A stretch of DNA of 8,425 nucleotides from an uncultured Clostridia bacterium (GTDB taxonomy: Bacteria; Bacillota; Clostridia; Christensenellales; Aristaeellaceae): positions 1-8,425 of the forward strand of contig CAMOIA010000053.1 in the NCBI GenBank assembly GCA_946615785.1, given 5' to 3'. Both the position numbers and the translations under genes were made by a program. The notes under the pieces were generated by a model. It made no database searches. It saw only the letters and a list, made by a program, of their open reading frames with translations, and was not told the DNA's origin. Below are positions 1-5,557 of the stretch, in pieces. Every line of letters begins with the position of its first letter. Position 1 is the stretch's first letter.

Positions 1-17
1 GTTTAAACAACATTCCC

Positions 18-24
18 CTGGAGG
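18..24 (+). promoter_or_regulatory. Ribosome binding site of rpmB
   Basis: CTGGAGG matches the anti-Shine-Dalgarno sequence and lies 8 bases before the ATG at 33. It decides the start, since the alternative ATG at 27 would be only 2 bases away. Confidence 0.8.
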
Positions 25-32
25 TAATGATT

Positions 33-263
33 ATGGGCAAGTTTTGTCAGGTGTGTGGAAAAGGACTTATGACCGGTCATAATGTGAGCCATTCCAACAG
101 GAAGACCAACCGTACCTGGGCTCCCAACGTGCAGCGTGTCCGCATCGTGCTGGACGACAACCGCACCATCCATGCGAACGTTTGCACCCGCTGCCTGCGC
201 AATGGCTATGTGCAGCGCGCCGTTCGTGAAGTGAAGACCGCCGACGTCGCGGCCGAAGCGTAA
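33..263 (+). CDS. rpmB: 50S ribosomal protein L28
   Basis: Structural protein of the large ribosomal subunit, 76 residues from the chosen start, which is a normal length for the family. It carries two CxxC pairs (C5/C8 and C51/C54), the zinc-ribbon form of L28; many bacteria have a cysteine-free paralogue instead. The basic N-terminal half contains GKGLMTGHNVSHSNRKTNR, typical of L28. I chose the ATG at 33 and not the in-frame ATG at 27, because the ribosome binding site GGAGG ends at 24. That leaves 8 bases to the ATG at 33 but only 2 to the one at 27. The gene converges on the minus-strand operon and is followed by a terminator at 288-320. In Bacillus subtilis rpmB also lies next to this gene cluster, so the linkage is conserved. 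Its promoter lies outside or at the very edge of the window. Confidence 0.96.
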   Translation: MGKFCQVCGKGLMTGHNVSHSNRKTNRTWAPNVQRVRIVLDDNRTIHANVCTRCLRNGYVQRAVREVKTADVAAEA

Positions 264-287
264 GGAAACGACTTTTTTGAACTGATG

Positions 288-320
288 AAAAAAGAGACGT
301 GCATGTGCACGCCTTTTTTT
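288..320. terminator. Bidirectional intrinsic terminator between rpmB and rsmA
   Basis: A hairpin with stem CGTGC (298-302), loop ATGT (303-306) and GCACG (307-311) lies between the two convergent genes. Outside one A/C mismatch (297/312), the stem extends: GAG at 294-296 pairs with CTT at 313-315 (one G-T wobble), then an A run (288-293) faces a T run (314-320). Read on the + strand, the hairpin is followed by seven T and terminates rpmB. Read on the minus strand, it is followed by TCTCTTTTTT and terminates the operon that ends with rsmA. It starts about 25 bases after the rpmB stop and about 33 bases after the rsmA stop. The structure is seen directly; use in both directions is inferred from its symmetry and position. 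Confidence 0.85.
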
Positions 321-352
321 GTTTGCTTATCCTTGGGGTATGGTCGTTTGCT

Positions 353-1192
353 TCAGGCCCCGCACTCCGTCAGGCGGTAAAACGCCTCCAGCGGCACCGT
401 CTCCCCCCTCGCCATGGAGTCGATGCCGGCGCTTTCAAGCCAGGCCCCGGCCTCTTCGCGGCTTAAGGAAAACGCGTTCATCAGATTGTTCTGCAGGGTC
501 TTTCGGCGCATGGCGAACGCGGCTGTGATGATTTTGAAAAACCGCTTTTCAAGCGCTGCGTCGTCCCGGTATTTCGGGGTTCCGAAGGTCATGGAAACAA
601 AGGCGCTGTCCACCTTCGGCACCGGGTCGAAGCATTCCTTCCCGACCTCCTGCAGAATGCGCGCGGTGCCGAAATACGCGCACTGCAGGCTTAACAGGCA
701 GTACCCTTCCTCACCGATGCCGGCGGTCAGCCGCTGCGCCGCCTCCTTCTGCACCATCAGGTTCATGGTATCGATCGGAAGGCGCGAAAACAGAAGCCGG
801 GTCACAAGGTCGGTCGTCAGGTAATAGGGAATGTTCGCGACGACGTGAAACCGATCCCACTGAGCCGTGAGTTCACCAAGATCGATCTTCAGCGCGTCGC
901 CCTCGACCACGCGGACAGGTTGCTTTTCAAACATGACGCGAAGGAGCGGGACGAGCGTATGATCCAGTTCGATCGTGATCACTTCCCGGCAGTGCTTCGC
1001 AAGCACCTTGGTCAGCGTCCCAAGCCCCGCGCCGATTTCAAGCGCCAACGCGCCGTCCCCGATGCCGGTCAGGGCATAGAGGCTTTCCAGAAGCCCTTCG
1101 TCCAGAATGAAATTCTGCCCGAGGCTCTTTTTCGGCTTCTGCCAGAGCGATCCGCCCTGCGAAGGCGCGTGGCGCGCTTTTTTCTTCCCCAT
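353..1192 (-). CDS. rsmA: 16S rRNA (adenine1518-N6/adenine1519-N6)-dimethyltransferase RsmA (KsgA)
   Basis: Methylates two adjacent adenines in helix 45 at the 3' end of 16S rRNA, using four S-adenosylmethionine, late in 30S assembly. The 279-residue product is close to the usual 270-290. Visible motifs in order: LGQNFI at residues 24-29 (family N-terminal signature), SAM-binding EIGAGLG at 52-58, an acidic SAM ligand in IELD (E75), EGDAL at 97-101, the catalytic NIPYY at 120-124, FDPVPKVDSA at 188-197, and RRKTLQNNL in the C-terminal domain at 229-237. The ATG at 1192 was chosen because an upstream in-frame start at 1249 would overlap rsgA by 37 bases, while AAGGAG at 1205-1210 precedes this ATG by 12 bases. 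It begins 20 bases after rsgA and is the last gene of the operon. In B. subtilis rsmA lies elsewhere in the chromosome, so its position here is a local difference. Confidence 0.95.
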   Translation of the reverse strand: MGKKKARHAPSQGGSLWQKPKKSLGQNFILDEGLLESLYALTGIGDGALALEIGAGLGTLTKVLAKHCREVITIELDHTLVPLLRVMFEKQPVRVVEGDALKIDLGELTAQWDRFHVVANIPYYLTTDLVTRLLFSRLPIDTMNLMVQKEAAQRLTAGIGEEGYCLLSLQCAYFGTARILQEVGKECFDPVPKVDSAFVSMTFGTPKYRDDAALEKRFFKIITAAFAMRRKTLQNNLMNAFSLSREEAGAWLESAGIDSMARGETVPLEAFYRLTECGA

Positions 1193-1204
1193 TAGACAAA
1201 TGGA

Positions 1205-1210
1205 CTCCTT
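1205..1210 (-). promoter_or_regulatory. Ribosome binding site of rsmA
   Basis: AAGGAG on the minus strand, in the 20-base gap between rsgA and rsmA, 12 bases before the ATG at 1192. The spacing is somewhat long, but no better in-frame start is present downstream before the conserved LGQNF motif. Confidence 0.6.
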
Positions 1211-1212
1211 TT

Positions 1213-2100
1213 CTACGAGCGATAGCGTTTGCCCCAGGTTTCCTCGCACTGCGAAAGAAGCAGGGTATACCGTTCATACCGTTCACGGTCGATGATGCCC
1301 GCGTCGACGCTTTCCTTCACAAGGCACCCCGGCTCCGAACGGTGATAGCAGGGGTCGAACCGGCAGCATCCCCTGTATTTTTCAAATTCCGGGTAGGCGT
1401 CCTGCAGGGTAAGCGGCTCCATCGTTTTTTCAAGCTCCAGCAGACTGAAGCCCGGCGTATCCAGCACGCGGCACCCGTCCACGAAAAAGAGCTCGGTATG
1501 GCGCGTCGTGTTTTTTCCCCGGCTGATTTTTTCACTCACGGACCCGGTCAGCGCGTCCAGGTGAAAAAGCGCGTTGAGCAGCGTGGATTTGCCCACGCCG
1601 CTCTGCCCCGCAAAGCAGGCCGTTTCCCCCTGCAGCATCGCTTTGAGCGCTGCGATGCCAACGCCTTCAAAGGCGCTGACCTCCGCCAAATCGGCGCCGG
1701 AACCGGCGTACATGCGCTGTGCGCGGCAGAACGTTTCCCCGCCGTCAAGCTCCGTCTTGGTGACGACGATCAGCGGTTTGATCCCCTGGCGGTTCGCGTA
1801 CACAAGCAGCTTGTCCACAAGCAGCCAGTCCGGCTCCGGCACTGCGCAGACGACGATGCAAAGCAGGCTCAGGTTCGCGACCGGGGGACGGATCGAAAAA
1901 TTGTCCCGGGGTTCGATCTCCTCGATCCAGCCGTGCTCGTCGCTGACTGAACCCGGGGTGAACAGCACCCTGTCCCCCGTGAGCGGCACGATCTGCGCCT
2001 TGCGGAATTTTTTCTTAGCGCGCAGGATATAGGTTTCGCCCTCGTCGGAGCGCACCGTATACAGCCCGCCCATGCCTTTTACCAATGTGCCGTGCATCAT
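1213..2100 (-). CDS. rsgA: Ribosome small subunit-dependent GTPase RsgA (YloQ/CpgA type)
   Basis: Circularly permuted GTPase that binds 30S subunits late in assembly, checks the decoding centre and releases assembly factors. The order is permuted as in the family: an N-terminal OB fold (about 1-70, with IRPPVANLS after it), then G4 as TKTE at 114-117, P-loop GQSGVGKS at 165-172, switch I segment RGKNTTRH at 194-201, G3 DTPGF at 214-218, and a C-terminal zinc knuckle with C246, C251, H253 and C259 (CX4CXHX5C). The length, 295 residues, is normal. The G4 motif has Glu in place of the usual Asp. The start is uncertain: TTG at 2103 and ATG at 2100 or 2097 are all in frame behind AAAGGAG at 2115-2121. 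I prefer the ATG at 2100, since the family begins close to MxGxIxK. It lies 45 bases after prkC and 20 before rsmA. B. subtilis RsgA is a PrkC substrate, which fits the linkage. Confidence 0.95.
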   Translation of the reverse strand: MMHGTLVKGMGGLYTVRSDEGETYILRAKKKFRKAQIVPLTGDRVLFTPGSVSDEHGWIEEIEPRDNFSIRPPVANLSLLCIVVCAVPEPDWLLVDKLLVYANRQGIKPLIVVTKTELDGGETFCRAQRMYAGSGADLAEVSAFEGVGIAALKAMLQGETACFAGQSGVGKSTLLNALFHLDALTGSVSEKISRGKNTTRHTELFFVDGCRVLDTPGFSLLELEKTMEPLTLQDAYPEFEKYRGCCRFDPCYHRSEPGCLVKESVDAGIIDRERYERYTLLLSQCEETWGKRYRS

Positions 2101-2114
2101 CAAGATGGCCGATT

Positions 2115-2121
2115 CTCCTTT
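2115..2121 (-). promoter_or_regulatory. Ribosome binding site of rsgA, with alternative starts
   Basis: AAAGGAG on the minus strand. The distance is 11 bases to TTG at 2103, 14 to ATG at 2100 and 17 to ATG at 2097. TTG has the better spacing and ATG the better codon, so the true start stays open by one or two residues. Confidence 0.6.
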
Positions 2122-2145
2122 GCCCCCGGCATTCGCCCGTCGGGC

Positions 2146-3804
2146 TTATTGACTGACGTAATACGCGATGATCACGCTCGTTTTTTCCGTCTGCAGCACT
2201 GCAGTGCCGGTATCGATAGGATAATCCTGACTGTCGAAATACTGCAGCGCGGCGACAAGCCCGGCTTTCGTTTCGTCCGCGGTCGCCACTTCCTTGGTTT
2301 CCCTGACGGCGATCCCGAGCGATTCGAGCGTTCTTTCCGCCTTTTCCCGCGGCGTGCCGATCAGATCGGGCAGCTGCACGCTGCCGCCGCTTAAGGTCAC
2401 CTGCACGATCCCGTTCACCGAGAGCAGGTCGCCCGCTTCCGGGGTCTGAATGAGCACGGTGTCAAGCGGCTCGCGGGAAAGCGCCCGCTCCGGAATGATG
2501 ATCATTTTAAAGCCGCTCTTTTCAAGCATCTCCTCCGCTGCGGAAGCGCTCATGCCCTTGAGATCCGGCACCACCTGTTCCTTGGGACCGGTGGAAATGG
2601 TCAGCGCGACGGTCTCCCCCTTTTTCAGCCGGGTGCTGTAATCCGGGGCCTGCATGATCACCGTGCCGACGGGCTTATCGTTGTCGCTGGTTCGGGTGAT
2701 GGTGGCCCGAAGGCCGGAACGGGAAAGCTGCCTGACGGCGTTGTCCTCCGTTTCGTCCAGAAGATAGGGCACTTCGGTCGAATTGACGATCAGGTCGTAC
2801 GCGCTGTAAATGCCCACGCCGAGCCCCGTCAGCACCAGGGCCCCGATCAGGACCGCCGCGACCAGGGACCGAAGCCTGTTTTTCCAGTGGATCGGGGGCG
2901 GCGTCGGCGAGGTGTCCTGGGAAAGGCGCCGGAACATCTTATCGTCCTGCGCTCCGGTATCCCACTGCCCGTTCGGGTCCTCCATGGCGCGGCGCAGGTC
3001 CCTGGCCATTTCCAGCGCCGTCTGATAGCGCATCTCCGGCCGTTTCTGCATGGCCCTGCGAACCACCTGCTCCATGGCCGGCGGGACGTTTGGCACAATG
3101 GACGAAATCGGCGCCGCCTCGCCGCTGATCTGCAGCATGGCCACCGTCACCGGCGAATCGCCGTCAAAGGGCACCTTGCCGGTGAGCATTTCATAAAGCA
3201 CCACGCCCACGCTGTAAATATCGCTCGCGGCCGTCACGTCCTCGCCGCGCGCCTGCTCCGGTGAAAAATAATACACCGAGCCCATCATGCTGTCCGCCTT
3301 GGAAATGGTGCCCGCGCCCGCGACCCGCGCGATGCCGAAATCGGCCACCTTGATGTGGCCCTCGGAATGCACAAGGATGTTCTGGGGCTTGATGTCCCGG
3401 TGAATGATCCCGTTGTCGTGCGCGTGCTGCAGGGCTGAAAGGATCCGGATGGCGATCTGCCCGGCGATCATGGGCGGCAGGGGTGCTCTTTCGCGGATGA
3501 CCTCCTTGAGCGTTTTCCCCTTCACATATTCCATGACGAGGTACCTGAGCCCGTCGGCCTGCCCGACGTCCAGGAGGTTGACGATGTTGTGGTGGCTCAT
3601 CTTGCTCGCCGCGGAAGCTTCGCGGTCGAAGCGTTCGAGGAACTCCTCGTCCTTGGCAAGATCCGGCCTTAAAACCTTGACCGCGACGTCGTGGCCCGTC
3701 CTTAAATCCTTCGCCCTGTAGACGAGCGCCATGCCGCCTTTGCCGATGAAGTTGCGGATCTCGTAGCGGTCATCAAGCAGCATCCCGTCTCTGAAATCCG
3801 TCAT
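2146..3804 (-). CDS. prkC: PASTA-domain membrane Ser/Thr protein kinase (PrkC/Stk1 family)
   Basis: Transmembrane eukaryotic-type kinase; the outside PASTA domains of this family bind peptidoglycan fragments and lipid II, and the inside kinase phosphorylates proteins of cell wall synthesis, translation and division. The 552-residue protein has an intact kinase domain (about 14-273): glycine loop GKGGMALVY at 21-29, lysine K43 in AVKVL, E62, catalytic HRDIKPQN at 135-142 with D137, DFG at 155-157, and P+1 segment GSVYYFSPEQARG at 175-187. A juxtamembrane linker follows, then a positive KNRLRS stop, one membrane segment (about 313-335), and three extracellular PASTA repeats (about 343-406, 409-473, 475-551). 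The third repeat is divergent in its second half. The activation loop is poor in threonine (T166, S168). The start ATG overlaps the prpC stop as ATGA, with AAGGGGAG just upstream, so the two are translationally coupled. Confidence 0.96.
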   Translation of the reverse strand: MTDFRDGMLLDDRYEIRNFIGKGGMALVYRAKDLRTGHDVAVKVLRPDLAKDEEFLERFDREASAASKMSHHNIVNLLDVGQADGLRYLVMEYVKGKTLKEVIRERAPLPPMIAGQIAIRILSALQHAHDNGIIHRDIKPQNILVHSEGHIKVADFGIARVAGAGTISKADSMMGSVYYFSPEQARGEDVTAASDIYSVGVVLYEMLTGKVPFDGDSPVTVAMLQISGEAAPISSIVPNVPPAMEQVVRRAMQKRPEMRYQTALEMARDLRRAMEDPNGQWDTGAQDDKMFRRLSQDTSPTPPPIHWKNRLRSLVAAVLIGALVLTGLGVGIYSAYDLIVNSTEVPYLLDETEDNAVRQLSRSGLRATITRTSDNDKPVGTVIMQAPDYSTRLKKGETVALTISTGPKEQVVPDLKGMSASAAEEMLEKSGFKMIIIPERALSREPLDTVLIQTPEAGDLLSVNGIVQVTLSGGSVQLPDLIGTPREKAERTLESLGIAVRETKEVATADETKAGLVAALQYFDSQDYPIDTGTAVLQTEKTSVIIAYYVSQ

Positions 3805-4505
3805 ACCGCTCCCCTTGCGGCAACCACGGATATATTATCCTTGCCGCCCCTTTCCAGGGCCGTTTTCACCATCCAGTCGACAGCGCGCTCAAGGGATTCG
3901 CGAAGAAGCCCCTCGCAGATCTCGTCGTCCGCAAGGTATTCCGTCAATCCGTCAGAGCACACAAGCCAGGTGTCGTCCTTCTCTCTGGGTACGGAAAGCA
4001 GGTCCACCTCCACGTCCAGGTCCGTGCCGACCGCCCGCGTGATCATGTGCCGGTAGGGGTGGATCTTCGCTTCCGCTTCGGTGATCACACCCTGCAAAAC
4101 CAGTTCGCGCACAACCGAATGATCCACCGATAGCTGCCGGAGCATGCCGTCCCGGAAAAGGTAGGCCCTGGAATCCCCGACGTGGCCAAGCAGCATGTTT
4201 TCCCCCGCGTCCCAGAGCACGGTGACCGTGGTGCCCATGCCGGAAAGCTCGCTCACGCCGAGCTGGCGCGTATAAATCGCCTCGTTCGCGGCCTGAATGC
4301 TTTTCTTCAGCCGGTCTTCCTCCGGCTCGCTCCCCTGCGTGAAGGAAAGAATGGTGGAAGCGGCAAGGGCGCTGGCGATGTTCCCGCCCCTGTGGCCCCC
4401 CATGCCGTCCGCCACGCCGAACAGGCGCTGATCGGATGAGATGATCAGCGCGTCCTGGTTGCTGGAACGCACAAGCCCGATATCGGTTTTAAAAGCGATT
4501 TGCAT
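3801..4505 (-). CDS. prpC: PP2C-family Ser/Thr protein phosphatase, partner of PrkC (PrpC/Stp)
   Basis: Cytoplasmic metal-dependent phosphatase that removes phosphate from PrkC and its substrates. The 234-residue product is a bare PP2C domain, somewhat short but close to the 240-250 residues usual for bacterial stand-alone forms. Metal and catalytic motifs are all visible: RSSNQD at 13-18 (D18), ADGMGGH at 32-38 (D33), GMGTT at 89-93, GDSRAYL at 110-116 (D111), DHS at 128-130, SDGL at 184-187 (D185) and GKDNISVV at 221-228 (D223, N224). No membrane segment is seen. The start at 4505 is preceded by GGGAGGAG at 4513-4520 with 7 bases spacing, and it overlaps the end of rlmN by 17 bases. Its stop shares ATGA with the prkC start. 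Adjacent phosphatase and kinase genes in this order are the rule in Bacillota. Confidence 0.96.
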   Translation of the reverse strand: MQIAFKTDIGLVRSSNQDALIISSDQRLFGVADGMGGHRGGNIASALAASTILSFTQGSEPEEDRLKKSIQAANEAIYTRQLGVSELSGMGTTVTVLWDAGENMLLGHVGDSRAYLFRDGMLRQLSVDHSVVRELVLQGVITEAEAKIHPYRHMITRAVGTDLDVEVDLLSVPREKDDTWLVCSDGLTEYLADDEICEGLLRESLERAVDWMVKTALERGGKDNISVVAARGAV

Positions 4506-5544
4506 CCGCTTGCTCCTCCCTCATGGTTTTCTTTCTGAGCTGGCCGCAGGCGCCTTCGATATCGTCGCCCATTTCCCTGCGCCGGGTCGCGGAAATATGG
4601 TTTTTTTCAAGCGTTTTCAAAAACGCGGTCACCTCCGCCTCCGAAACGCCCTCCAGATGCCGTTCCGGCACGGCGTTGAGCGGGATCACGTTGACGTGGC
4701 ACTGCATGCCGCGAAGAAGCGCCGCGAGCTCCTCGGCGTGCTCGCACCCGGCGTTGACGCCGCGGATGAGCGCGTACTCGAAGATGACCCGTCTGCCGGT
4801 TTTCTGAAGGTAAACTTTCGCCGCATCGAGCACCTCGCGGACCGAATAGCGCTGGCTGATGGGCATGATCTGCCGGCGGATACGGTCATTTGGCGCGTGG
4901 AGGGAAATGGAGAGCGTGACCGGCAGGCCTTCGTCCGCAAAGCGCAGCATCTCGGGCACCAGGCCGCAGGTGGAAAGGGAGATATGGCGCAGGCTGATGT
5001 TCTGCCCGCGTTCGTCGTTTGCAAGGCGCAGGAAGCGCACGACCGCGTCGTAATTGTCAAACGGCTCGCCCGAGCCCATCAGGACCACGTTGCGGATTCT
5101 GGCGTTCTTTTCCTCAAGAAGCCGCTGCACCGCGACGACCTCCCCCAGGATCTCCCCCGCCGAGAGGTTTCGCACGCAGCCGTCCAGGGTGCTCGCGCAG
5201 AAACGGCAGCCCATGCGGCAGCCGACCTGCGTCGAAACGCAGAGCGTGTAGCCGTATTCATACTGCATGAGGACGCCTTCGATGCAGTTGCCGTCCCGCA
5301 GCCTGAAAAGGAATTTGCGCGTGCCGTCAAGCGACGAAACAAGCTCCCGCTCGATCAGAACCGCCTGGGCGCAGGCAGTCTCTTCCAGCTTTGCGCGAAG
5401 GGACCTTGGCAGGTTGTGCATTTCCGTAATATCCCTGCCCTTCTGCACCCAGGCATACACCTGCGCGGCCCTGTATTTCGGCTCCGAAAGGTCCAGGATC
5501 AGCTTCTCCGTTTCCTCCGGGGTCAGTCCCGTCAATTCGATCAT
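4489..5544 (-). CDS. rlmN: Dual-specificity 23S rRNA (A2503-C2)/tRNA (A37-C2) methyltransferase RlmN
   Basis: Radical SAM enzyme that methylates C2 of A2503 in the 23S peptidyl transferase centre and, in the family, A37 of some tRNAs. The 351-residue product has normal length. It carries the iron-sulfur cluster motif CRMGCRFC at 109-116 (C109, C113, C116), the preceding conserved C102 in TLCVSTQVGC, the SAM-binding segment MGSGEPFDNYD at 156-166, SISLHAPND at 212-220, and the C-terminal GDDIEGACGQL at 327-337 whose C334 is the methyl-carrying cysteine that forms the intermediate. With both reactive cysteines present, it should be active. It begins 13 bases after rsmB, with GGCGGAG at 5551-5557 spaced 6 bases from the ATG, and its last 17 bases overlap prpC. 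A Cfr-type resistance enzyme is related, but the housekeeping operon context and the GEPFDNY signature favour RlmN. Confidence 0.96.
   Translation of the reverse strand: MIELTGLTPEETEKLILDLSEPKYRAAQVYAWVQKGRDITEMHNLPRSLRAKLEETACAQAVLIERELVSSLDGTRKFLFRLRDGNCIEGVLMQYEYGYTLCVSTQVGCRMGCRFCASTLDGCVRNLSAGEILGEVVAVQRLLEEKNARIRNVVLMGSGEPFDNYDAVVRFLRLANDERGQNISLRHISLSTCGLVPEMLRFADEGLPVTLSISLHAPNDRIRRQIMPISQRYSVREVLDAAKVYLQKTGRRVIFEYALIRGVNAGCEHAEELAALLRGMQCHVNVIPLNAVPERHLEGVSEAEVTAFLKTLEKNHISATRRREMGDDIEGACGQLRKKTMREEQADANRF
4513..4520 (-). promoter_or_regulatory. Ribosome binding site of prpC, inside rlmN
   Basis: GGGAGGAG on the minus strand, 7 bases before the prpC ATG and wholly within the last codons of rlmN. 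It is one of the strongest sites in the operon and suggests coupled but efficient translation of the phosphatase. Confidence 0.75.
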
Positions 5545-5557
5545 GGCAATCTCCGCC

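Noticed and set aside
1..8. Palindrome GTTTAAAC at the window edge
   Set aside because: A single short AT-rich palindrome at the edge; no repeat partner or operator context is visible.
285..380. A 31-codon + strand frame starting MKKETCMCTPFF, considered as a spoVM-like small gene
   Set aside because: It has no ribosome binding site, runs straight through the terminator hairpin and overlaps the end of rsmA; it does not resemble SpoVM.
2101..2145. GC-rich self-complementary bases in the prkC-rsgA gap, considered as a terminator or attenuator
   Set aside because: The possible stems are short (3-5 pairs), have poor loops and no T run follows; the gap is explained by the rsgA ribosome binding site.
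4489..5544. Possibility that rlmN is a Cfr-type antibiotic resistance methylase
   Set aside because: It sits in the conserved housekeeping operon and has the RlmN-type GEPFDNY and GDDIEGACGQL signatures, with no mobile element nearby.
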